Part shown: positions 6,536 through 14,300 of the stretch, piece by piece
Position numbering within the stretch: the first letter of the stretch is position 1
How the letters are laid out: the number at the start of each line of letters is the position of its first letter
From: a virus
DNA: 28,570 bases
Virus record (IMG/VR): IMGVR_UViG_3300020179_000132
Span: 1-28,570 of that record
Direction: 5' to 3' (one strand)
Position numbers and translations under genes: made by a program
The notes under the pieces: generated by a model
Databases searched by the model: none
Seen by the model: only the letters and a program-made list of their open reading frames with translations
What the model was told of the DNA's origin: nothing

Positions 6536-7438
6536 ATGTCTGAATTCCGTATGGATGAAGCGGGTCTGTTTCTTGAGCGTCAGCTTGAGTTCATTCGCCC
6601 GCAAGTGTTTGAAGTGCAGTATGCGGATATTAAATATCCGACTGTGCTGCCTGTCACCTCTGAAGCTGGTCCTGGCGCCCAGACCTTCACTTTCCGCATC
6701 ATGGACTCCACTGGTGAGTTCCGTCTGATTGCGGATGCTGCTGATGATCTGCCCCGTGCTGACATCAGCCAAACTGAAAAGAGCATCAACATTCGCTCCT
6801 TCGGCGGTAGCTTCGGTTACACCGTTCAGGAACTGCGTGCTGCTCAAATGGCCAACATCGCTCTGGAACAGCGTCGTGCTGCTGCTGTTCGGCGTGCTTA
6901 CGAAGAGAAGGTGGAAAGCCTTGCATTCTTCGGTGAGAGCACCGTGGGTCTGTCTGGTTTCTTCAACAATTCCACCGTGGATGTGGTGGCCGCTGATAAG
7001 TGGTTCTCTAATGCCACTGCTGCGGAAATGCTGGAACTGCTGAACTATGGCGTGTCTGCCATTATCAACGCTTCCAAAATGAAGGAGCAGCCAGACACCA
7101 TTCTGATGGCGTATGAGGATTACAACAAAGTAAGCACCACTCGCAATTCCGATTCTTCGGACGTGACCGTGCTTGAGTACTTCCTGCGTACCAATCCCTA
7201 CATCCGTAATGTTGAGCCCATCAACGAACTGGATGCTGACAATAGCGTGCTGAACACCAACCGTATGGTGGTTTACAAGCGCGATCCCGAGAAAGTGCAA
7301 CTGCACATTCCTCAACCCCTGGAGCTGTTCCCCCCTCAACAGCGCGGTCTGGAATTCATCGTTCCCGCCCATGCTCGCGTTGGTGGCGTGGCTCTGTACT
7401 ATCCCAAGAGCGTCATTTACGTTCAGGCCAACGCCTGA
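6536..7438 (+). CDS. Major capsid protein (DUF2184-like, HK97 fold)
   Basis: 300 residues, a usual size for an HK97-fold shell protein without an N-terminal delta domain; scaffolding is supplied by the upstream gene. It begins MSEFRMDEAGLFLERQLEFI and includes SFGYTVQELRAAQMANIALE, a long spine-helix-like stretch, then RRAYEEKVESLAFFGE, typical of DUF2184/encapsulin-like capsid proteins. The C-terminal part, LQLHIPQ-like beta strands and GLEFIVPAHARVGGVALYYP, is characteristic of the P-domain end. A perfect Shine-Dalgarno precedes it and codon use is richer in C-ending codons than in neighbours, both signs of high expression. It would form the icosahedral shell. Confidence 0.85.
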   Translation: MSEFRMDEAGLFLERQLEFIRPQVFEVQYADIKYPTVLPVTSEAGPGAQTFTFRIMDSTGEFRLIADAADDLPRADISQTEKSINIRSFGGSFGYTVQELRAAQMANIALEQRRAAAVRRAYEEKVESLAFFGESTVGLSGFFNNSTVDVVAADKWFSNATAAEMLELLNYGVSAIINASKMKEQPDTILMAYEDYNKVSTTRNSDSSDVTVLEYFLRTNPYIRNVEPINELDADNSVLNTNRMVVYKRDPEKVQLHIPQPLELFPPQQRGLEFIVPAHARVGGVALYYPKSVIYVQANA

Positions 7439-7494
7439 GGATAGTTAATCAAGCTGAGGGGCGTTAAGCTATTGACGATTGTTTCTTTAGAACA

Positions 7495-7881
7495 ATGTTA
7501 ATTGCTTACCGCCCTGAACTTGAGAATCCCCCTCGTGATGCTGGTTTTGGCGTTATCACGAAGAGTGGGCTTATTCAACTTGCTCCAGGGTTAAATCAGG
7601 ACATTCCTGATGAACGATGGAAAGAGGCGAAGGAAAACACTACTGTCAAGAAACTTCTTGCCATTGGTGCCATTGAGGAAATGCGGGAACAGGTGATGGT
7701 TGAAGACCTGCCTGAAAACGTGCAAAGCCTTAGTGAACTTCCCCTCACTCAAGCCATTCGTGCCATTGAACTCATCCATGATGCAGATCGTTTGGCTGAT
7801 TGGAAAAAGATTGAAGGGCGCATTCGCGTGAGAAATGCTATTGCCAAACGTATGGAAGCCATTCGTATTGGAAAAGCTTGA
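7495..7881 (+). CDS. Hypothetical head-tail region protein, 128 aa
   Basis: 128 residues that I do not recognise as a named family. The protein starts MLIAYRPELENPPRDAGFGV and continues with a probable alpha-helical C-terminal half rich in Arg, Glu and Ile. There is no membrane segment. It lies 56 nt after the capsid gene and is followed at once by the head-completion adaptor gene (stop at 7879-7881, next ATG 7884). In this slot siphophages often carry a small head protein or connector subunit, which is only a positional hint. No Shine-Dalgarno is evident before the ATG. Confidence 0.6.
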   Translation: MLIAYRPELENPPRDAGFGVITKSGLIQLAPGLNQDIPDERWKEAKENTTVKKLLAIGAIEEMREQVMVEDLPENVQSLSELPLTQAIRAIELIHDADRLADWKKIEGRIRVRNAIAKRMEAIRIGKA

Positions 7882-7883
7882 TT

Positions 7884-8195
7884 ATGGCTGTCACCTACGC
7901 AACTTTTCTGGAACGGTTTCCTGAATTCACGCCCCATCCATCGGGCATTGTGAATGGTGCCATCACGGAGGCGTCTTATGACGCCTCTTCGGACGTGTTT
8001 GGGGATCAAACTGATCGAGCAGTGAAATTTTTAGCTGCTCATATTATTGCCATACAACTTGCACAAATGGGCATTCAAATTGGTGCCACAGATGGGAAGG
8101 TGTATGGTGGGGGGCTTGACGCCTCACAATATGGTCAAGAGTTTAAACGGTTGTTAAATTCTCTTCCATCGACTGCAGTTGGTTTTGTTGTATGA
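7884..8195 (+). CDS. Head completion adaptor (DUF4054-like)
   Basis: 103 residues starting MAVTYATFLERFPEFTPHPS, which matches the opening of DUF4054 and other head-tail adaptor proteins (xxFxxRFPEF). It continues with a helix (AVKFLAAHIIAIQLAQMG) and the late element YGQEFKRLLNSLPSTAVGFVV. These adaptors bind the portal and form the first ring of the neck. The ATG at 7884 lies two bases after the preceding stop. The end overlaps the next start by ATGA. The family call is by pattern. Confidence 0.7.
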   Translation: MAVTYATFLERFPEFTPHPSGIVNGAITEASYDASSDVFGDQTDRAVKFLAAHIIAIQLAQMGIQIGATDGKVYGGGLDASQYGQEFKRLLNSLPSTAVGFVV

Positions 8196-8581
8196 GCAAT
8201 CTTCTGGAGCCATTAGCCAATGCCACGTTGGTATGGTATGTGGCTTCAGGGTATGTGCTTGACAGCGAAACTGGCAATTATACGGCCACAACGACGGGCA
8301 TTACTTATTATGCATCGTTAAGACAAAAGCGTGCGCCACAATACGATCATCTCCTTGGGGCTGATCAAACTGTAGTTTATATGGAAGGGCGTTTAACACG
8401 CCCTCTAACGCTTTCTGGCATTGTTCCTGGTGATTCCGCTCAGGCCACAATCAATGGGAGGGAAGGACGGTTTGAACTTTTACCTAACGAGGAAATTGCT
8501 ATTCATTATTGGCAGTTCCTCGGCACGCCAATTAGGGGAATTTTTAGACTAATTGGCAAAGGAAGCGTTGACAACGCTTAA
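8192..8581 (+). CDS. Probable head-tail connector / stopper protein
   Basis: 129 residues beginning MSNLLEPLANATLVWYVASG, beta-rich in the middle (ATTTGITYYASLRQKRAP, VVYMEGRLTRPLTLSGIVPG) and ending in a conserved-looking strand pair (HYWQFLGTPIRGIFRLIGKG). Small beta-barrel stopper proteins (SPP1 gp16 type) have this size and follow the adaptor gene. I see no diagnostic motif, so the role rests on position and fold impression. Coupled to the adaptor gene by an ATGA overlap. Confidence 0.5.
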   Translation: MSNLLEPLANATLVWYVASGYVLDSETGNYTATTTGITYYASLRQKRAPQYDHLLGADQTVVYMEGRLTRPLTLSGIVPGDSAQATINGREGRFELLPNEEIAIHYWQFLGTPIRGIFRLIGKGSVDNA

Positions 8582-8615
8582 TCACTTTCCCTTTCATTGC
8601 TGAGGATTTCCTCTC

Positions 8616-9194
8616 ATGCTCTACCATCCCACTGAACTGGTAAAGAGCCAAGACGTGATTGTGCGCGTTGGCTCTATCGCAGGCACCACCCGTCCTGTGA
8701 TCACCCAGAGCGGCGCCACCTTTACTGTGAGCGGTGCCCCGACGCTTTACACCCTGCAAGCTGCTACTACCGCCTCTGTTGCCTTTAACGATGGCAACCA
8801 AGAATTCTATCTGCTGGGCGGCGGTGGCTTCGCTGATAGCGTGATTACCACCTCTGCTGCAACTGCCTCCGTCACTTCTTATTTCCAGAAGGACGTGGAT
8901 GGCACCACCTTCATCCCCAATAGCTTTGACGAAGCGTTCCAAGCCATTAGTGCTTCGCGCTACGACAAAAACCACGAAGTGTACGTGGAGATTAACAAGC
9001 AACTGGGCGTGAGCGGCTCCACCTATTTCTATGATCGCGTGGCTTATGTGGCTTGCGTGATGAACTACAACGAGAGCTATCCTGCTGATAATCTCGTGGA
9101 GTGTACTTTCGATCTGCAAAGCCGTGGTCGTATTGGCATTCACCAGAATGCTCAAGAAAACGGCAGCATCATCCCGACTGCTCCCAATAGCTGA
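8616..9194 (+). CDS. Probable major tail protein (tail tube)
   Basis: 192 residues, beta-rich, Thr/Ser/Ala-rich and without membrane segments. The C-terminal half has DEAFQAISASRYDKNHEVYV and YFYDRVAYVACVMNYNESYP, then VECTFDLQSRGRIG, compatible with a tail-tube fold. GAGGA at 8602-8606 lies 9 nt before the ATG. It is followed directly by an intrinsic terminator, which fits a highly made protein whose transcript is partly ended here. Codon use is also richer in C-ending codons, as in the capsid gene. In many siphophages the tube gene follows the tail terminator; here the terminator candidate comes after it, so the assignment is moderate. Confidence 0.6.
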   Translation: MLYHPTELVKSQDVIVRVGSIAGTTRPVITQSGATFTVSGAPTLYTLQAATTASVAFNDGNQEFYLLGGGGFADSVITTSAATASVTSYFQKDVDGTTFIPNSFDEAFQAISASRYDKNHEVYVEINKQLGVSGSTYFYDRVAYVACVMNYNESYPADNLVECTFDLQSRGRIGIHQNAQENGSIIPTAPNS

Positions 9195-9219
9195 TCACTG
9201 TTCCATTGATTTTCTTGCT

Positions 9220-9244
9220 AGCCTCCCTATAGGGAGGCTTTTTT
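9220..9244 (+). terminator. Intrinsic (Rho-independent) terminator that also carries the next gene's RBS
   Basis: A perfect 8-bp stem (AGCCTCCC, 9220-9227, with GGGAGGCT, 9232-9239) around a TATA loop is followed by a run of T to 9244. The next ATG is at 9245. The 3' arm contains AGGGAGG (9231-9237), 7 nt before that ATG, so the same bases form both the hairpin and the Shine-Dalgarno. Confidence 0.88.
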
Positions 9245-9655
9245 ATGAATATTATGCAATTGAGAGAAGCTATTATTGAGCTTCTTTCGTCTTCTCCCAA
9301 TCTGATTGGCACTTATACGTTGCCCAATGGTTCCACTTTGCCTGCTGTGTATGTGGTGGGACAGCAGAGTGTGCCGAAGGAATGGAAAGTGAAGGGACTG
9401 GAAGTGACGATGCGCCAGTTTCCAGAATTAACGCCTTCTTCTCCATTGGGGGGAACAGTGAAAGTGAGTCAATTATGGGAAGTGATTTTGGTGCAATATA
9501 CGACTAACGAAAATAATTTAGCTGTGGCAATGGACAGAATGGTTCGGCGTTTTCCCGACTCTACGCCTCGGTATTTTCCTGGTGATGACATTGCCTATGA
9601 GCGTTGTCGTTTTGTCATTCCTGATTTAATTCTTCGTCATCTTTATCAAATATGA
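9245..9655 (+). CDS. Probable tail terminator / tail completion protein
   Basis: 136 residues. The layout of an N-terminal helix (MNIMQLREAIIELLSSSPNL), a strand with the ligand-facing PAVYVVGQQSVP, a central strand (SQLWEVILVQYTTNENNLAV) and a final helix/strand is that of lambda gpU-like tail terminators, which cap the tail tube and dock it to the head. Its start lies directly at the end of an intrinsic terminator, and its Shine-Dalgarno is inside that hairpin, so its output should be low compared with the tube protein. The name is inferred from size, fold impression and position. Confidence 0.5.
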   Translation: MNIMQLREAIIELLSSSPNLIGTYTLPNGSTLPAVYVVGQQSVPKEWKVKGLEVTMRQFPELTPSSPLGGTVKVSQLWEVILVQYTTNENNLAVAMDRMVRRFPDSTPRYFPGDDIAYERCRFVIPDLILRHLYQI

Positions 9656-10098
9656 GCGGCGTTATTGTTGGCGGAAAAATTATTAATGCCAAAACCCTAG
9701 AGCAAAAGCTTGTTCAGGCTTTTGAACTTTGGGCAAAAGAGGATGTGAATAATTTTTTTGAAGATCAGTTTACGAATAATATTTGGTATTATCCAAGGGA
9801 GACAAAGCGAAAGAGTGGCAAACCTGCCGGCACAACTCGGGACATCTATGATCTCGGAACTCTATATGAAAGCGGAAAAGATGTGGATATTAATTTAGGC
9901 CCCAACAATGTTTCTGCAGCATGGAACTGGGATGCAAAGAACAGCACGGGAGGAGCCTATGCCGTATATGTGCATGAAGGAATAGGGACTAATTTAGTTC
10001 CTCGTCCATGGACCGATGATTTGTACTATCCACAGAAGTTTGCAAACAGCAGCGTGCGTTTAGCATTGAAAGCAAGAATTAAGGCGGCATTTGGCTGA
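9652..10098 (+). CDS. Minor tail / neck protein, HK97 gp10-like (tentative)
   Basis: 148 residues. After an N-terminal helix (KTLEQKLVQAFELWAKEDVN) come TTRDIYDLGTLYESGKDVDI and AVYVHEGIGTNLVPRPWTDD. The pairing of a DxGxLxxS-like segment with YAxxVHEG and RPW is typical of HK97 gp10-like tail completion or neck proteins. It overlaps the preceding gene by ATGA and the next by one base (TGATG). A role in joining tail to head is likely, but the family is assigned by motif memory alone. Confidence 0.55.
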   Translation: MSGVIVGGKIINAKTLEQKLVQAFELWAKEDVNNFFEDQFTNNIWYYPRETKRKSGKPAGTTRDIYDLGTLYESGKDVDINLGPNNVSAAWNWDAKNSTGGAYAVYVHEGIGTNLVPRPWTDDLYYPQKFANSSVRLALKARIKAAFG

Positions 10099-10361
10099 TG
10101 CAGATTGATTATTTATGGAGCGCGGATAAAACCGTGCATGCTATTAATTGCTCATTAGATGGCACTGCATTGGAAGTGGGCATATTGTGTCTTATTTCCT
10201 GCGGGGAAGAGACCATTAGAATATCGAACGAACATCATTCAATGCTGATTGAAGTGCCTAAAGAATTTCGCTCTAACAGCGAAAGAGTGAGGGTCTTTAA
10301 TGCATTGTTAAACGTGCTAGATCATGAGCAAGTACAGCTTCCTTCTGGAAACCAAAACTGA
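10098..10361 (+). CDS. Hypothetical protein, 87 aa
   Basis: 87 residues, unrecognised. The start MQIDYLWSADKTVHAINCSL and a compact mix of strands and helices suggest a small globular protein; no membrane segment is present. Its ATG overlaps the previous stop (TGATG), and its last 38 nt overlap the start of the chaperone gene in a different frame, which suggests translational coupling. It sits between the neck and tail-chaperone genes and is probably a tail-assembly accessory, by position only. Confidence 0.55.
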   Translation: MQIDYLWSADKTVHAINCSLDGTALEVGILCLISCGEETIRISNEHHSMLIEVPKEFRSNSERVRVFNALLNVLDHEQVQLPSGNQN

Positions 10362-10857
10362 AGATTTCTTTGATCTTCTGCCTAATATTCGCCTAAAGAA
10401 ATATGGCGGCTGGCTGGTTGCAGAAGCAATTGAACAGGAAGAAATTAGTAAGCTTCAAAGTCAAGCCACCATTCGCGCCGTGCAACTTGCCAAGCGCATT
10501 GCTTCCGCCAAAGGCGTTCCCCTTGACGAGGCATTTGCATTGCTGCAAGGCGGCGGCACGCTCACTGAAGCCGAATTACTTGCGGACTACACCGAAGAAA
10601 CCCTTGGCATGATCACCAGCGGCACATCTGTCGAGGCTACTAATGCTCGTATGGTGACTGCCTTCATGCGTTCACGCGGGCAGGGCATGGTTGACGGGGA
10701 ATGGCAAGACCTTAAAGATTGGGAACTGGATGACACCAAAGCATTGCCACGCAAGGCCATCGCAAAGATGGTGGAGTTTATTGGCGCCGAACAAAATGCT
10801 GAGGCGAAGGAGGCTGCAAGCGCAAAAAAAGCTCCGAAGAGAAATGGTCCTCAATAA
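10324..10857 (+). CDS. Tail assembly chaperone, short form (lambda gpG-like)
   Basis: 177 residues directly upstream of the T-like frame and the tape-measure gene, the invariant place of tail chaperones. The protein starts MSKYSFLLETKTEDFFDLLP, is mostly helical, and ends in an Ala/Lys-rich tail (AEAKEAASAKKAPKRNGPQ) typical of a flexible linker reaching a slip site. The two Lys codons in that tail form A_AAA_AAA. The short form is expected in excess over the frameshifted form and coats the tape measure during tail assembly without entering the virion. Sequence similarity to lambda is not apparent; the call rests on gene order and the frameshift. Confidence 0.78.
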   Translation: MSKYSFLLETKTEDFFDLLPNIRLKKYGGWLVAEAIEQEEISKLQSQATIRAVQLAKRIASAKGVPLDEAFALLQGGGTLTEAELLADYTEETLGMITSGTSVEATNARMVTAFMRSRGQGMVDGEWQDLKDWELDDTKALPRKAIAKMVEFIGAEQNAEAKEAASAKKAPKRNGPQ

Positions 10858-11297
10858 CAGAACGCACTGAAGCACAAGCTCGCTCTACGCTGCGTAATCT
10901 TACGCCATGGAACGAGCTTTATTTTCGCCTTTCATCGTCAGACTTTAAAGACGATAGATGGTCGGCAAAGAATTTTGGGCGCCAGAAAATATCTGACGTG
11001 AGGAAGGCTTTGTTGTATTTAGACAAGCATGACATTGCTAAATACAACACAGACAGTATTGCCATTGCCAAACTTGGCACAATGGTTGCTGGCATGATGG
11101 CTGGCAGGAAGAGCAAGGTGAAGCCAGAAGATTTCCTGCCATTTGACACAAAGAGCATTAAGAAAGAGGGCGGCGTTACTGACGCAAGTCTGATTGTTCT
11201 TCAAAGATTAATGAAGACCAGGATGATTGATGGAAGAGTGATCGCTTTAATGGCCGATGAAATCAAAGCGTTTGCTGGGCGTAATAATGGTGAATGA
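10324..11297 (+). CDS. Tail assembly chaperone, -1 frameshifted long form (lambda gpGT-like)
   Basis: Slipping back one base at 10824-10830 continues reading in the -1 frame to 11297, about 324 residues in all. The frame is open without interruption: just after the slip it reads SSEEKWSSITERTEAQARST, later LTPWNELYFRLSSSDF and KPEDFLPFDTKSIKKEGG. The -1 frame opens only 21 nt upstream of the slip site (stop TGA at 10800-10802). It contains no ATG before the slip or for 160 nt after, and the first GTG is at 10998. Independent translation is therefore unlikely. In lambda the T part recruits the tube protein, so the ratio of short to long form matters. Confidence 0.8.
10807..10830 (+). promoter_or_regulatory. 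Programmed -1 frameshift site of the tail chaperone gene
   Basis: The heptamer A_AAA_AAA (10824-10830) is in register with zero-frame codons GCA AAA AAA. AAGGAGG (10807-10813) stands 10 nt before it, the spacing at which an internal Shine-Dalgarno stimulates -1 slipping in dnaX. No convincing downstream hairpin was found by eye. The zero-frame TAA follows at 10855-10857. Confidence 0.82.
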
Positions 11298-11333
11298 TTA
11301 TAGAATGAAAGGAAAAGTATCTGGATAAGCAAA

Positions 11334-14300
11334 ATGGCTCAAGACGCCGAACTTAAACTTAAGGTAAGTCTTGACCTAGGATTTTTTAGGCAGCAATTAG
11401 TAGGACTTGGGCAAGCAGCGGCGGGTTATAACATTCCCGTGCAAGTTAAGTTTGATCGACGTTCTGTTCAAAATGAACTTAATACGTTAGGGACAAATAT
11501 TAGGCGACGAAATTATGTTTTAGAAGTAAAAACTAATTTAAGCAAAGAAATTGATAACGCCAAGAAACTGGCGGACGCCCTTCGGGCGCTGGAAAGCGGT
11601 AAATCCACTGGAGGCACAGTTAAATCTGGCGGTACTTTTCGGCAACAACTTGAGAAAATAGATACTGCCACAATTAGAAATATTTATGCAGCGGCAGCGA
11701 AAGAGGGAATATTAGCGTTTAACGAAGAAACCAACAAGAGTAAATCAGCTTTAATTACAGCCTTAAACAAAGCAGCACAAGATGCTAGTCAAGGATTTCT
11801 TGATGCTTTTTCCGCTCAAAATTCTGCCGTTCATAAAGCAGCGGGCGATTATGGAGATGCATTATTAAATGGATTAAGAAAAAAATTGCGTAGTCAATCT
11901 CCTTCACGGGAGATGTTTGATATTGGCGAAGACGCAGGAAAAGGCTTTGAACTTGGCCTTTTAAAGTCAATGGAGCTAGCGGAACAATCCGCTACGCGCA
12001 AAATGCGCCGCATGTTAGATCGCCTTGCGCGTGTGGCTTTGATGGCTAGCGGCATGAGCGCCGCTGAAATCAATAGACAAGCTGGTCAATTTCAAGCAGG
12101 TCCAACCATTAATGCCCCTTCATGGGCTTCTACTGTTCCTCCCTCGCGAGGTGGAGGAGGAGGTGGTCGCCTGCTGCCTCCAGGGCCTACTTTTGCGGCC
12201 CTTGGCGGTACAGCTTTTGGTGCTCAAAAATATTTACCCACTGATTTAAGTGCTGAATTAAAGCAAATTTTACGTGGCGCAGCATTTGCTTTTGTAGATG
12301 CCATTCGCAGTGAAGCCAGGAAAACCAGTGTATTAAATCTTGGTCCTCAACAAAGAATGTTGGGCGGAACAAGAATTGCTGGTCTTCTTGAGGCGGGATC
12401 GCTAGGGAGATACTCAACTGGAAGAATCGGAGGGGAAACTCGCGAACAAATGTTTGCCCGTCGTACTCAGGAAGCATACACTCGTTCTGGACTGAGAAGC
12501 TTAGACATTATGGGGGGAGGCGAAGGTAGGCCCCCTTCGCCCTATAGCTATGCCTACAGAGGCGCTCGTCCACTTACGTCCATTGTTCCTTATCAGTCTC
12601 CAGGCGCACTTGTCGCAATGGGCGGGGGTGGCGGTGGCGGACAGCCGCCACAAGGCCCCACTGGTGGCGGTGGAGGTGGAGGTTTTGGTCAATTTGGTCG
12701 TGCAATGGGGCAAATCAATCTTCCTGGCGCAGGGACCATTCGCGAACTTGGCGCTGAATTCTCTTTCGCTGCTAAGCAGGTGCTTTTATTTGGCACTGCT
12801 TATAAAGCATTGGCGTTTATTCAGGCATTCCCTAGTCAAGTGGGACAAGCCGTTGGCCAGTTGCAAAGTTTTAGGAATACATTAAATACAATCTCCCCGT
12901 CCGCACAAGAAGCAGCAGCTTCAAATAAATTAATTCTTGATTTGGTTGACAAATATAATGTTCCCCTCCAATCGGCAAGGGATGGTTTTACAAAACTTTA
13001 TGCTTCGATGGCGCCCGCTGGTTTTAGCGGCAACGAAATTAGAGATTTGTTTACTGGCATTAGTAAAGCTGCTGCGACTTTTGGCATGAGCGCGGATAAA
13101 GTGGATCGCGTTAATTATGCCTTTGCTCAGATGGCAAGCAAGGGTCAAGTGATGAGCGAAGAGCTTAAAGGTCAATTGGGAGATGTGCTGCCAGGCGCTA
13201 TGGCAATTTTTGCTGAAGCGGCGGGATTTGAGGGACCAGATGCTATTCAAAAATTTAGCAAAGCTTTAGAAGATGGTGCTTATAAGGGCAAAGCGATGCG
13301 CGTTTTATTAAAAAACGTTGGCATTGAAATGAATAAGGAATTTGGACCAGGAGCGGAAGGAGCCGCAAAAACTTTCCAGGGTTTAATGAACCGAATGGCA
13401 AATTCAACACAAATGCTTTACGAAAGCTTTGAGCCAGTTGCCGTGGGGTTTTTGAATTCTGTTGTTGTTCCATTGACTTCTGGAATCAAACAAATTAGCG
13501 ATGGTTTTAATGCGTTTTTTACTGGAACAAAAGCCCAGACTGCGGGTGGATTTGCATTTGCAAAGGCATTAGAGGATTTGCGGCCTGCCTTTGATGGTAT
13601 TCGCAATAATTTGTCGAGCCTTGTTCCGCAACTAACTCAGTTTGGACAGATTGCATTAAATATCGCCAAAATTTTACTACAAATTGCTGGCAATCCAATT
13701 GTCGGTTATTTAGGAAAATTATATTTAGTGGCTTTGCCATTGAATATGTTATTTAATGGTCTATCTGGGATTATTGGCAGAGTCGTAATGGCAATGACCA
13801 CTTTAAACGTGGGCCTTCTTGCTGGCACTCAAAGGTTTACGACGTATCGGATTGCCATGCAAGCATTTGGTGTGTCTGCAGCGCAAGTTAGCACTACGTT
13901 AAGAACTTGGGCGCCAGCATTAAACGCCGCAACAATTGGACTAAGGGCTATCGCTGCTCCAGCAATATTGTTTGGTGTTTCGCTTTTGATAGAGAGATTC
14001 ATGATGCTTCAAGGAGCAATTAATGGAGTGGCTCAATCAACGCAAAGCATGCTGGGTAATATTTCTAGCTTGGCAAATTCTGGAGCCGTTAAAGATTTGA
14101 AGAATGTAGGCAAAGACATTCAAAATCAAATTAGCAGCTTTGAAAGCCTACGTCCTTTCCTCGGTAGTGGCGCCGCTGGATTGCCGCAACAAAAATTAAC
14201 AAAACAAGGAGCGGCCAAAATGAGAGAGCTGGGGCTCGGCTCTTTTGTTAGCACAGACGTACTTGGCGGTTTTTACGTTAATGATTTTATTAATGCCTCT

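Noticed and set aside
6467-7372. Long reverse-strand ORF (301 codons) opposite the capsid gene
   Set aside because: It is antisense to the cement end and major capsid gene; its length follows from the codon bias of that gene, and its sequence (His/Gln/Leu-rich) has no recognisable domain.
7423-7438. 6-bp hairpin (TCAGGC/GCCTGA) over the capsid stop codon as a terminator
   Set aside because: Short stem with no following T-run; at most a minor RNA structure.
7472-7500. TTGACG before the 7495 gene as a promoter
   Set aside because: No acceptable -10 box at 16-18 bp spacing; the position would fall on the start codon.
8544-9155. Reverse-strand ORF opposite the tail-tube candidate
   Set aside because: Shadow of a well-supported forward gene; no start signal or domain.
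10998-11297. Separate 99-residue gene starting with GTG at 10998
   Set aside because: The frame is open continuously back to the A_AAA_AAA site and contains conserved-looking sequence upstream of 10998, so it is the T part of a GT fusion.
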